A stretch of 20,419 nucleotides of DNA from Bacteroidales bacterium UBA7569 (GCA_002477945.1 DLLF01000038.1:45800-66218); one strand, 5' to 3'. Shown: positions 1 through 6,222, counted from the first letter of the stretch. Notes: generated by a model from the sequence alone, not told the origin. Program-made: numbers and translations.

Positions 1-45
1 CAGGGTTTCTCTTTTATCTTATGAGCGAGTGACTTCCGCTAAATA

Positions 46-474
46 CTATTGCCGCCTGAATAAGCGGTCGAAGATGGTTAGGCGACGAGATTGCAAGGAA
101 ATGGTACTTTGTGTTTTTACGCCCTTGTTTGTGGCGATCAGCCGTATCTTACAGCCCCCTGCAGGCATAAAAAACCGAAGGTTACCATACATACCATATC
201 CCAGTTCGCGGTGATTATGGAAATGAATAACGATTTTCTGAGCATTTTCTACACGCCAACGCACACAGACTTCGGAACCGGTCTTATGCTTATATCCGCC
301 TTCTACACGAAAATCAACTATGATGGGTTTCAATGCAGCACGTGCCGGGTCTATCATACGACGGCTTCTGCTACCACCCTGTATTTGGCACTCCGTAAGG
401 TGGGCTGTGATATTGGTTTTGCTCTCAAACAGCCCGGTCTCGGGATTAAAAACAATGTCATTCAAATCATTCAT
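46..474 (-). CDS. Hypothetical protein of the ubiquitin-like operon, possible Ig-like domain
   Basis: This 142-aa protein is the last visible gene of the E1/E2/JAB operon and starts 16 nt after the E1 gene. I do not recognise a named family. Residues about 50-128 read like a small beta-sandwich of the Ig/PKD kind: a G-x(n)-V-x-W-x-V strand pair (W73), 'NAQKIVI', then 'MPAGGCKIRLIATNKG', which resembles the 'P-x-x-x-Y-x-L-x-A-x-N-x-G' ending of Ig-like domains. The N-terminus carries NPETG at residues 10-14 in a context (D-I-V-F-NPETG-L-F) that nearly matches the 59-aa peptide encoded upstream of E1. The C-terminal tail is basic (R-rich, residues 130-142). There is no signal peptide, membrane segment or C-terminal diglycine. 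By position it may be a target, modifier or adaptor of the conjugation system; that is inference. No further gene is visible in the 45 bases before the window edge. Confidence 0.75.
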   Translation of the reverse strand: MNDLNDIVFNPETGLFESKTNITAHLTECQIQGGSRSRRMIDPARAALKPIIVDFRVEGGYKHKTGSEVCVRWRVENAQKIVIHFHNHRELGYGMYGNLRFFMPAGGCKIRLIATNKGVKTQSTISLQSRRLTIFDRLFRRQ

Positions 475-490
475 TTCACTTCCATCTTTC

Positions 491-1420
491 CTATATTTCC
501 AATTCTATAGAAGTCGAACATACTGCACAATGCTCTTTCTTAGAGATTTGTGCTCCATACCATCGAAGAATTGTGGGCAAACTGCCACTTTCACCGAACG
601 CAGCCCAGTTCTTATGACGCCGTTCCCGCCGATTGGCCCACATATAATAGTTGAACCGCAATTCTTTCTCCAACTCCTGCAAACCGGATTCGAGTCCTCT
701 GGATAGTTCAATCAGTGCCAACTTGACCATCATATTGCAGATAGGCATAATGTCCGATGACAACCCCACTTGTACCATTACATCGGCATCTTCTGCCGAT
801 GCGTATGCTGGAATACGTCCATCTCTACGCGCAGAGTTTTCATCACTAATCTCCTCGTCTGCAGCATCAAACCAATCATTGCCCACCAAGCAGCAGTAGC
901 AGGCTTCTCCTGGACGTTGTATAAAAACATCTCCTCCCTCTGCCCGCGTGATAGCACGCCCATAGATACAAGGTACATTATACTCACTTGCCAGTTGGGC
1001 TAAGATGTACCGGCTGGGGTTGTTGTCGGTGGCACAGATAATAAGGTCTAAGGCTTGAGCGCACAGTAGAGATGTTAAAGGTTCCTGATTGAGATGAATA
1101 TCTATCGGATACAAATGCACAGTTGCGTATGGATTCTTACCCAGGATAGTCTCTTTCATTACATCTGTTTTCAGCCGCCCGATGTCATAGATGGAAGCCG
1201 TATGACGAGCCAGATTATGCACCTCTATCGTATCAAAATCAAACAGGTAGAATGTTTCCACACCTGCTTTTACCAACTCCACCGAGATATGCGAGCCAAA
1301 ACTACCCAAACCGACGATAGCCACACGCTTATTTTGCAAAATATCTACCTCAAGGATACCCTTTGCGCGAGAATAGAACTCCTCGCGCGAAGGATATTTC
1401 TTTTCTGTTAGTTCCGGCAT
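491..1420 (-). CDS. E1-like/ThiF-family adenylyltransferase
   Basis: This 309-aa ThiF/MoeB/E1-superfamily protein would adenylate the C-terminus of a ubiquitin-like protein using ATP. Visible motifs are the Rossmann nucleotide loop GLGSFG (residues 37-42), the acidic strand 'LFDFDTIEVHNLAR' (59-72) that contacts ATP/Mg, 'ICATDNNPSRY' (128-138), and a split zinc-binding pair C174/C177 with C298/C301 as in ThiF/MoeB proteins. A separate catalytic cysteine cannot be assigned by eye; C151 and C176 are candidates. The length is that of a stand-alone E1 and is not fused to E2, unlike Cap2 of type II CBASS. The start is supported by a strong AAAGGAGG Shine-Dalgarno sequence lying inside the end of the 59-aa gene, which overlaps E1 by 13 nt. 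An adjacent E2 gene and JAMM gene argue for a protein-conjugation role rather than cofactor sulfur transfer. Confidence 0.93.
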   Translation of the reverse strand: MPELTEKKYPSREEFYSRAKGILEVDILQNKRVAIVGLGSFGSHISVELVKAGVETFYLFDFDTIEVHNLARHTASIYDIGRLKTDVMKETILGKNPYATVHLYPIDIHLNQEPLTSLLCAQALDLIICATDNNPSRYILAQLASEYNVPCIYGRAITRAEGGDVFIQRPGEACYCCLVGNDWFDAADEEISDENSARRDGRIPAYASAEDADVMVQVGLSSDIMPICNMMVKLALIELSRGLESGLQELEKELRFNYYMWANRRERRHKNWAAFGESGSLPTILRWYGAQISKKEHCAVCSTSIELEI

Positions 1421-1587
1421 GCGAATCCTCCTTTAGTAATTTCAGTAACAGGCAGACCTTCTGTAGCGGTTCCAGCCGTTGTTTCCGAGAATACGCCTGT
1501 TTCAGGGTTGTAAACCAAATCAATTGTAGAACGGGGGCATTGTACCTCCTGAACGGCTTGTGCCAGTGGTGACATTTTCTTTTCCAT
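1408..1587 (-). CDS. 59-aa peptide gene between E2 and E1, NPETG-containing
   Basis: This short ORF encodes 59 aa, starts 26 nt after the E2 stop, and overlaps the E1 start by 13 nt. Its position inside a tightly packed operon, and a motif shared with the 142-aa protein, support it as a real gene. Residues 23-33 read D-L-V-Y-NPETG-V-F, matching D-I-V-F-NPETG-L-F (residues 6-16) of the operon's last protein. Near the C-terminus lies KGG (52-54) followed by a five-residue tail, F-A-C-R-N. A JAMM peptidase could in principle trim such a tail to expose diglycine. However, the two Gly codons form the GGAGG ribosome-binding site of E1, so the diglycine may be a by-product. At 59 aa it is short for a beta-grasp fold and looks partly disordered. 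Possible roles are a minimal modifier, a substrate peptide or an E1/E2 docking peptide; none can be chosen from sequence. Confidence 0.7.
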   Translation of the reverse strand: MEKKMSPLAQAVQEVQCPRSTIDLVYNPETGVFSETTAGTATEGLPVTEITKGGFACRN

Positions 1588-1613
1588 TGTCTTATTCTTT
1601 TAGGATAATAAAA

Positions 1614-2042
1614 TTAGTTTTGATGAGGTAGGAATTTATCTATCGGAGCACCGGTTCGCAGATGTTCCTCATACATCTCGAACCATAGACGGCATTTCAT
1701 ATAAACCTTGAATAATGATACATTGGGTGTCCATGAACAAGCACCATAGTGACAGATCTGTGTATGTCCGTCACGATACCCCAACACATGCATACTTCCG
1801 TCAGGTTTATTCAGTAAATGTCCTTGTTTATCCCGAATTGGGGTGAGCACTTGAACCGAAGGCACACTATTAGGAAATTCGCTTAGCATAATCCTGATAG
1901 TATAGACGTTCCCCGAATTGGTCATAACAGCCATAACTATATATGGTTTTCGGGTATTCATATCCATAAACCGGTATGTATTCGGTTTCAAGTATTTTTC
2001 AAGCACGGCCTGCTCGGCTTGTAATCGTTGCTTTGTCATCAT
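1614..2042 (-). CDS. E2-like (UBC-fold) conjugating protein
   Basis: This 142-aa protein has the layout of a prokaryotic E2. It has an N-terminal helix (1-20), beta strands ending in 'YTIRIMLSEFPNSVPSVQV' (47-65; the F-P-x-x-x-P-x-V signature of UBC folds), then 'HVLGYRDGHTQICHYGACSW' (85-104). The latter corresponds to the flap and active site, where E2 enzymes carry 'H-P-N-x-x-x-x-G-x-I-C'. C97 in 'QICHY' is the likely thioester cysteine, and the following W104-T-P matches the 'W-x-P' typical after the E2 cysteine. A final amphipathic helix holds 'WFEMYEEHLRTG' (120-131). It would receive the modifier from E1 by trans-thiolation. It overlaps the JAMM gene by ATGA (2039-2042), implying translational coupling. 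It starts with two Met codons, the first being the overlapping one. Family assignment rests on motifs; the superfamily is highly divergent. Confidence 0.88.
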   Translation of the reverse strand: MMTKQRLQAEQAVLEKYLKPNTYRFMDMNTRKPYIVMAVMTNSGNVYTIRIMLSEFPNSVPSVQVLTPIRDKQGHLLNKPDGSMHVLGYRDGHTQICHYGACSWTPNVSLFKVYMKCRLWFEMYEEHLRTGAPIDKFLPHQN

Positions 2043-2764
2043 AATTGCAAATCAGTATAAGCACGTAGTAAATAGTTGTTATCCTTGTTTGTAGCCAATG
2101 TAATACCACTAATCCGCATCTTCTTTAGTCTCGGTGTAGCAGTATTGGGGTGAACGATAGAGTGGCTCAAACGTTCATCTGCAATCTTGCGATATGGGCT
2201 CTCTTGTGCTTTTATCACCCAGTTTACTTGCGGATAATTATTTGTTCCATCACTATATAGAAAGCCGTTCAAGGTGGCACCTTCTGCATCGCATACCCCT
2301 ATACAGAGGAGCATTTTCCCCAGATGATGTGCATTGATAGCGGATATCATCGTGTGTGAATCATGACTACTTGGGTGATCCAATCCCAGACAATGATGCG
2401 AGTGCCATTCTCCAATATGCTGCAAGGCAAACTCTTTAGCCAATATCGTTCCGTTATACTGAAGATAGGGGATATCCTGATTGAAGAATGTAATCTGATG
2501 ATTGGCATTCGGACCCGGACCGAGCGCGTAGCATACCACTGGAGTTCCTTTCATTGTGTAGAAACCGAATAATTGTCCACCGGTTTCTATCTGAGGGCGA
2601 TCCAGTATGCAGCGCGAGATATAATCCAATTCACTTTGATATATTATGGCGGTAACTGGCTCTTGTACACTGGTACCGATTGGAATAACCTGACTTTTTC
2701 TATGAGGTGCAGGCGATTGGTGGTGTTTTCTCCTGTTTCTCGTAAATTTCTTTTTTCTCTTCAT
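2039..2764 (-). CDS. JAB/JAMM metallopeptidase (Ubl deconjugase/processing)
   Basis: I place the start at the ATG at 2764, which overlaps the upstream stop as ATGA, giving 241 aa. An in-frame upstream ATG at 2875 would lie well inside the previous gene. The protein opens with a very basic stretch (M-K-R-K-K-K...R-N-R-R-K). The JAMM zinc site is complete. Numbered from the upstream ATG (subtract 37 for this start), it has the catalytic Glu in 'IETGG' (E97), then H158-x-H160-x8-S169-x-x-D172 within 'EWHSHHCLGLDHPSSHD'. JAMM peptidases bind one Zn and hydrolyse isopeptide or peptide bonds after a ubiquitin-like C-terminus, either to mature a Ubl or to remove it from targets. The C-terminal 70 residues have no recognisable domain. 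Together with E1 and E2 this makes a full attach/detach set, comparable in logic to Bil and Cap2/Cap3 systems but with different gene content. Confidence 0.92.
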   Translation of the reverse strand: MKRKKKFTRNRRKHHQSPAPHRKSQVIPIGTSVQEPVTAIIYQSELDYISRCILDRPQIETGGQLFGFYTMKGTPVVCYALGPGPNANHQITFFNQDIPYLQYNGTILAKEFALQHIGEWHSHHCLGLDHPSSHDSHTMISAINAHHLGKMLLCIGVCDAEGATLNGFLYSDGTNNYPQVNWVIKAQESPYRKIADERLSHSIVHPNTATPRLKKMRISGITLATNKDNNYLLRAYTDLQL

Positions 2765-3771
2765 ATTTCTGTATCTGTCTGTATCCTTTCTGCAATGCAA
2801 CGGACGGGAATGCCGCAATCGGCACCTGCTTCGTAATAGCCGTAATGCTTGGGATTGTTGAGAATAACCAGGCACGTGTACTGCGGATTGTCTTCGGGGA
2901 AATACCCCACAAACGACAACCGATGATGGCGCGTATCATATTGCCCATCGATGCAGATTCGTGCTGCCCCAGTCTTGCCTGCAATCCGCACCTTGTCGCT
3001 TTGCGCCTTCTGCATATTCCACGGATTGATGCTCGCTGTACCAAGATTGTTATCCCACACCACTCGGTGTAACCCCAATCGGACAGAATCCAATCCGTTG
3101 GCAGGAACGCGCAAGTGCTGCCCCGTAGCCACACACGAATACAGATAGGCGAGTTGCACAGGGGTGACGGTGCAATTGCCCATGGCGTACTCCAATGCCT
3201 CGAGCATAACATCATCGCACGCACTATCCTGCACCGCACATTCAATGCCCCACTTGGCGAGTATCTCGGGTAACAATGCCGGTTGCTGCTCAAACACACG
3301 AAGCATATACTGAATGACTGCCACTTTGCTGCTCGTTGCAATGGCATCGGACAGCGAATAAACCGTGTCACGCGGGTGTCCGTCCCAAAACGTATGCCCT
3401 GCATATTCAAAACCGCTGCAGCACACCGTAACAGCAGTGTCCCAGCCTTGCGGATCTACGGAGTACGCCGCCAGGAGAGCCAAGGGCGAGATGATACTCC
3501 CCAACTCCCAAGCGGACTGCGCATGAATGAGTGTGGAATCGGTGTCATACATCGCCACCACAGTCCCGCTGTGTGCGTCCATCAAGATGCCGACGCCCCA
3601 CTCGGCTTCGGTGCGACAGAAACGTGCCTGCACCTCTTCCGCCACTATCTGCTGCAATGAATCAACGATGGCAACAGGGTGCTCCGTGGTAATTCGCTCC
3701 TGCTGTGTGCAGGCACTCATGCCCGCCAAAATGATTGCCCCAAGGGCAATGTGAATAGTAGAAACTCTCAT
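2761..3771 (-). CDS. Penicillin-binding-protein-like transpeptidase-domain lipoprotein, catalytically degenerate
   Basis: This 336-aa protein has a lipoprotein signal: a hydrophobic segment, then 'AGMSAC' with lipidation Cys at 21. The rest is a minimal class B PBP/FtsI transpeptidase domain without the usual N-terminal dimerisation region. Recognisable parts are 'GILMDAHSGTVVAMY' (61-75), 'WELGSIISP' (88-96, aligning with E-P-G-S-T-F-K-P), 'ATSSKVAV' (145-152, aligning with the S-x-N motif), 'MGNCTVTPVQLAYLY' (197-211), 'IAGKTGAA' (263-270, K-T-G motif) and 'SFVGYFPEDNPQY' (286-298). The SxxK lysine is Ser95, and the SxN asparagine appears to be Lys149. S92 and KTG are kept. It is therefore probably not a normal transpeptidase and could be a sensor or binding protein. 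It overlaps both neighbours by ATGA, at 3768-3771 and 2761-2764. A periplasmic/lipoprotein product in an operon with cytoplasmic E1/E2/JAMM enzymes is unexpected. Confidence 0.85.
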   Translation of the reverse strand: MRVSTIHIALGAIILAGMSACTQQERITTEHPVAIVDSLQQIVAEEVQARFCRTEAEWGVGILMDAHSGTVVAMYDTDSTLIHAQSAWELGSIISPLALLAAYSVDPQGWDTAVTVCCSGFEYAGHTFWDGHPRDTVYSLSDAIATSSKVAVIQYMLRVFEQQPALLPEILAKWGIECAVQDSACDDVMLEALEYAMGNCTVTPVQLAYLYSCVATGQHLRVPANGLDSVRLGLHRVVWDNNLGTASINPWNMQKAQSDKVRIAGKTGAARICIDGQYDTRHHRLSFVGYFPEDNPQYTCLVILNNPKHYGYYEAGADCGIPVRCIAERIQTDTEI

Positions 3772-4349
3772 TTTGCAGAAAATATTATCAATAGCATAAC
3801 AACTAAAGCAATAGTAACAAATCCAAATATGACTGATGGCAATATATTCATAAATTTTGATAGCCTATATTGTTGATACCACGTTACACCCGCACCAAAC
3901 ACATAAGCCTCAAAATCTACAGCATCAAGATTATCGTCTGGATCCACTACCATATTACGACCATATTGATTAGCCATCTCTTTGATTTCTTCAGATGTGG
4001 CATTTTTATGTAGTCGGTAGTAATCCGCTCCTGCACAAAAAGTTGAAGTGTAGCAATCAATTATAAATTCATATTCAGACTCTTGGAAATCCTTAGGACT
4101 AAACAAACCTTCAACATATTCTATTGCTGCATTTATTATCTCGGTTTCTGTTGGACAAACTCCATTCCACTTATATCCATGCCGCTTATATTCCTGTTTT
4201 TGAACCTTTTTCCAGTCTTGTTCAAAGTTCGGGCATGAGCCTTCAAAGTCTGCGAACTCATTCGTAAGTCCGCACAACAGCCCTTTGTGCATATCCATAC
4301 AGCGATGTGTACAGATAGTGCACGATTTCAATTGTTCTTCTCGTGTCAT
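3768..4349 (-). CDS. Cys-rich N-terminal domain protein with C-terminal membrane anchor
   Basis: This 193-aa protein is the first gene of the ubiquitin-like operon. Its N-terminus has a Cys cluster (C10, C13, C17, C26, C39) with the pattern C-x2-C-x3-C...GLLCGLT...F-x4-C-P-x-F, ending 'F-E-Q-D'. From memory, this small putative zinc-binding module recurs at the N-terminus of many Bacteroidota membrane proteins; its function is unknown. The middle (about 50-165) is acidic and helical. Residues about 166-193 form one hydrophobic segment ending in S-A-K, i.e. a tail anchor with the bulk of the protein probably in the cytoplasm. The stop overlaps the next start (ATGA, 3768-3771). The gene is visibly more AT-rich than the lipoprotein gene after it, suggesting the operon is mosaic. 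It could tether the conjugation machinery to the inner membrane; this is inference. Confidence 0.82.
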   Translation of the reverse strand: MTREEQLKSCTICTHRCMDMHKGLLCGLTNEFADFEGSCPNFEQDWKKVQKQEYKRHGYKWNGVCPTETEIINAAIEYVEGLFSPKDFQESEYEFIIDCYTSTFCAGADYYRLHKNATSEEIKEMANQYGRNMVVDPDDNLDAVDFEAYVFGAGVTWYQQYRLSKFMNILPSVIFGFVTIALVVMLLIIFSAK

Positions 4350-4463
4350 GGTTTTCTTATTTCTTATTGTTGGTTATTATTTTCTCTTGTCAGTTCTATA
4401 TTCTTCAGTTGCTTCACTGCGATACAAGCATTTCCGTATTATTTACCATCTATGTTTATGATG

Positions 4464-4471
4464 CAAATATA
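4464..4471 (-). promoter_or_regulatory. Candidate promoter -7 box of the ubiquitin-like operon
   Basis: On the minus strand these bases read TATATTTG, matching the Bacteroidota -7 consensus TAnnTTTG. They lie 115 nt upstream of the first start codon (4349). No convincing TTTG -33 element is seen at the usual 19-21 nt, so the assignment is moderate. A dyad and a direct-repeat pair lie just upstream (4511-4558). Confidence 0.5.
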
Positions 4472-4510
4472 ACCCTGTAAAGTTACATTTTGCAGTAGGT
4501 TTTTTCCACA

Positions 4511-4558
4511 TGTATGAAATCATATCCTTATTGTATGAAATGTTGCAAGAATAAGGAT
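4511..4558. promoter_or_regulatory. Direct-repeat pair and dyad upstream of the operon promoter
   Basis: TGTATGAAAT occurs twice (4511-4520 and 4532-4541), 21 bp apart start to start, i.e. on the same face of the helix. Overlapping it is a 9-bp perfect inverted repeat (ATCCTTATT at 4524-4532 with AATAAGGAT at 4550-4558, 17-nt loop), followed by a T-rich run. The direct repeats suit a regulator that binds tandem sites. The dyad could also be a weak plus-strand terminator. It lies about 40-85 bp upstream of the candidate -7 box for the ubiquitin-like operon. Confidence 0.4.
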
Positions 4559-4667
4559 TTTATATCGGAGTTGCAGAATCAAAATCAAGTAACGGACCTG
4601 TCATCCTATTCATCCACATAGATAAGAAACACCTTTTTGCTCGGATATTTACCTCTTCCATTTGTAT

Positions 4668-4711
4668 TATCTTTGCACCGCTTTCTGTGGTACACAACTT
4701 TGTGGACCACA
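4668..4711 (+). promoter_or_regulatory. TAnnTTTG box and hairpin before the ATPase remnant
   Basis: TATCTTTG at 4668-4675 matches the Bacteroidota -7 box, but no TTTG is found at the normal spacing upstream. About a dozen bases downstream there is an 11-bp imperfect inverted repeat (GTGGTACACAA / TTGTGGACCAC, 4688-4711, one mismatch). This may be the surviving promoter and 5' leader of the truncated gene beginning at 4738. Confidence 0.4.
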
Positions 4712-4737
4712 AAACAGTGAACTAATAGTAATCAAGT

Positions 4738-4803
4738 ATGGTACAAGGAATTAATCGCTCATTTATCTATGGCGTTTCGGTGTCCGGCGACAACTTTACG
4801 ATT
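4738..4803 (+). pseudogene. N-terminal remnant of an AAA-type ATPase gene
   Basis: The first roughly 21 codons read M-V-Q-G-I-N-R then 'SFIYGVSVSGDNFT'. This resembles the N-terminal signature of Bacteroidota AAA ATPases of the '[FP]-x-Y-G-x-x-V-x-G-x-x-F-x-x-R-E' kind. Similarity stops at about 4800, just before the tatC stop codon at 4813, and the remaining reading frame is only the shadow of tatC. The simplest reading is a gene whose 3' part was lost when the tatC side of the locus was joined here. The identification rests on one short motif recalled from memory. Confidence 0.45.
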
Positions 4804-4812
4804 ACACCTCAT

Positions 4813-5613
4813 TTACTCTTTCGCTTTCGTATGCCCCACCACGTGGATACTCACCTCATACAGCATATACAGCGGCACTGTAACCAGCAGCAGTGTGAAC
4901 ACATCTGCCGTAGGTGTAATCACCGCCGCCAGGATACACAGCACCACAAACGCATGCTTCCTGTATTGCCGAAGTAGCGGAGCGTCTATCAGCCCGAGTT
5001 TCGCAAGGAAATACGCCACTATCGGTATCTCGAACAGTATCCCCATCAGCAGCGACAGCACTAATAGCGTGGACATATACGACTTCAGCGCAATCTGGTT
5101 CACCACCGCCTCCTGCACCTGATACGTACTCAGGAAGCGGAACGCAAACGGAAATATCACAAAGTAGTTGAGCAGCACCCCAAGCGCAAACAACACCACG
5201 CCGAAGCCAATCAGCATCACCGAGTACCGCCGCTCCTGCTTGTACAATGCGGGCGCAATGAACCCGTACAGTTGGATAATCAGATACGGGCACGCCACCA
5301 CGCACCCGAACACCAACGCCGCCTCCAGATGCACCATAAACTGCGATGCCAACTCGGTATTGATAAACTGTGTCTCAAAGTCGCCCAAGCACAGCGACTG
5401 CCAGCCCGTCAGTTCCGCCAACCGGCACAGTCCCCGATACAGCGAAAAGTCCGACCGCGAGGGCGCAAACAGTACATCAAACAGCGTGTCCTTGAAGCAG
5501 AACGCACCCACGGCGCACACCGCCCACACAATCAGGCAACGGACAATCACCTTTCGGAGCACGTCCACATGCTCCCAAAAGGTCATCTTTCCGTCATTGC
5601 TTGGGCTGCTCAT
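4813..5613 (-). CDS. tatC: Sec-independent protein translocase TatC
   Basis: TatC is the inner-membrane receptor for twin-arginine signal peptides. The conserved opening 'MTFWEHVDVLRK' corresponds to the M-x-x-x-x-H-L-x-E-L-R motif of the family. Hydrophobic segments follow in the expected six-helix order, with 'HLEAALVFGCVVACPYLIIQ', 'YFVIFPFAFRF' and 'FEIPIVAYFLAKLGLI' as family landmarks, ending 'AVITPTADVFTLLLVTVPLYMLYEVS'. I chose the ATG at 5613 (266 aa), which overlaps the end of tatA by 20 nt. An ATG at 5586, starting directly at MTFWEH, and a longer start at 5658 are alternatives. Its place at the end of a cassette encoding a Tat-signal peptide and its maturases suggests it exports that peptide, although it may be the cell's only tatC. 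The gene is GC-rich compared with the ubiquitin-like operon next to it. Confidence 0.95.
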   Translation of the reverse strand: MSSPSNDGKMTFWEHVDVLRKVIVRCLIVWAVCAVGAFCFKDTLFDVLFAPSRSDFSLYRGLCRLAELTGWQSLCLGDFETQFINTELASQFMVHLEAALVFGCVVACPYLIIQLYGFIAPALYKQERRYSVMLIGFGVVLFALGVLLNYFVIFPFAFRFLSTYQVQEAVVNQIALKSYMSTLLVLSLLMGILFEIPIVAYFLAKLGLIDAPLLRQYRKHAFVVLCILAAVITPTADVFTLLLVTVPLYMLYEVSIHVVGHTKAKE

Positions 5614-5824
5614 CGCCTTTGTCTTTGGGCTGTTCCGCCTTGTGCGGCTCGTTGTCAAGCGGCTTCTTTATCTCCTCTTCCACATCGCTCATACCCTCTT
5701 TGAACGACCGCACGCCTTTGCCGAGACCGCGCATCAGTTCGGGTATCTTCTTGCCGCCGAACAGCAGCAACACAATCAGCACGATGAAGATAATCTCCGG
5801 TGCTCCAATCATAAGTAATGTCAT
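5594..5824 (-). CDS. tatA: Sec-independent translocase subunit TatA/TatE-like
   Basis: This small protein has the TatA layout. A short periplasmic N-terminus (M-I-G-A-P-E) leads into a hydrophobic helix, 'IIFIVLIVLLLFGGKKIPEL', with the F-G-x-K-x-I-P-E-L hinge. An amphipathic helix, 'MRGLGKGVRSFKEG', follows, then a charged tail rich in Lys/Glu. I place the start at the ATG at 5824 (76 aa); a nearby ATG at 5812 begins M-I-G-A-P-E directly. The frame extends upstream to 5860, but those residues come from the palindromic repeat and do not look like TatA. It overlaps tatC by 20 nt. TatA oligomers form the translocation patch recruited by TatC. Only one TatA-type gene and no TatB is present, as is common in Bacteroidota. 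Confidence 0.93.
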   Translation of the reverse strand: MTLLMIGAPEIIFIVLIVLLLFGGKKIPELMRGLGKGVRSFKEGMSDVEEEIKKPLDNEPHKAEQPKDKGDEQPKQ

Positions 5825-5840
5825 AATCAGTTGAATTTTA

Positions 5841-5871
5841 GACCTCCCCAACCCCTCCACAGGAGGGGCTT
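5841..5871. repeat. Palindromic GC-rich interspersed repeat, copy A
   Basis: This copy is built as GACCTCCCC-AA-CCCCTCC-ACA-GGAGGGG-CTT. The inner part is a hairpin-forming inverted repeat with a flanking CCTCCCC tag. Two more copies are in this cassette (6223-6254 inverted, 6738-6769 inside a gene). Here it lies between the 91-aa gene and tatA. Such elements are frequent in Bacteroidota intergenic regions and behave like REP/MITE-type repeats. Confidence 0.8.
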
Positions 5872-5888
5872 AAAAGGCTCAAGTTAAT

Positions 5889-6164
5889 TTATTCGGGGCT
5901 GTTCAGGAATATCTCGCACGTGTCGAAATTGATTTCCCAGTTGCCGCCCTCGCAGGACTCCCAATGGTATTTCTGTGCCATCGTGTCCCACCAATGCTGG
6001 AATTTTGTACCTGTCTCGCCCATATCGCGGACGAGTTTCTCGTACAGTTCGCCGTTGTCGGCAGTCAGTATCTTTGCCAACTCGTTGAGTCCGTTCCTGC
6101 GCTCAAACAGCGTCTGAATCTCATTCTTTTCTTCAGGTGTTACCTGACCTACTAATTTCTTCAT
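5889..6164 (-). CDS. CXXX-repeat peptide modification system accessory protein (putative)
   Basis: This 91-aa soluble protein has a charged helical N-terminal half ('EEKNEIQTLFERRNGLNELAK') and an acidic, Trp-rich C-terminal half ('HWWDTM', 'YHWESCEGGNWEINFDT'). There is no signal peptide or membrane helix and only two cysteines, which are not arranged as a metal site. It lies between the second maturase and tatA and is co-directional with both. From memory, NCBIfam describes a small conserved protein that accompanies CXXX-repeat precursors and their maturases, and this protein fits in size and context. Its biochemical role is unknown. It may bind or present the precursor, in the way RiPP recognition proteins do, but no RRE-type fold can be asserted by eye. 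Confidence 0.78.
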   Translation of the reverse strand: MKKLVGQVTPEEKNEIQTLFERRNGLNELAKILTADNGELYEKLVRDMGETGTKFQHWWDTMAQKYHWESCEGGNWEINFDTCEIFLNSPE

Positions 6165-6222
6165 TGTTTTTATTTTTCTTCTTGTTTTTAATCCCTAACC
6201 CCTAAATCTCTAATCCCTCTCT

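Noticed and set aside
401..474. NPETG in the 142-aa and 59-aa proteins as a sortase-type (LPXTG-like) sorting signal.
   Set aside because: The motif is near the N-terminus or mid-peptide, with no following hydrophobic segment or basic tail and no signal peptide. Sortase signals are C-terminal.
46..4349. Operon as a type II CBASS locus.
   Set aside because: There is no CD-NTase or effector, E1 and E2 are separate genes, and a lipoprotein and a membrane protein are included instead.
4738..4977. Complete 79-aa gene on the plus strand.
   Set aside because: Beyond about 4803 the frame is antisense to tatC and His/Arg-rich by accident. Only the first 21 codons look protein-like.
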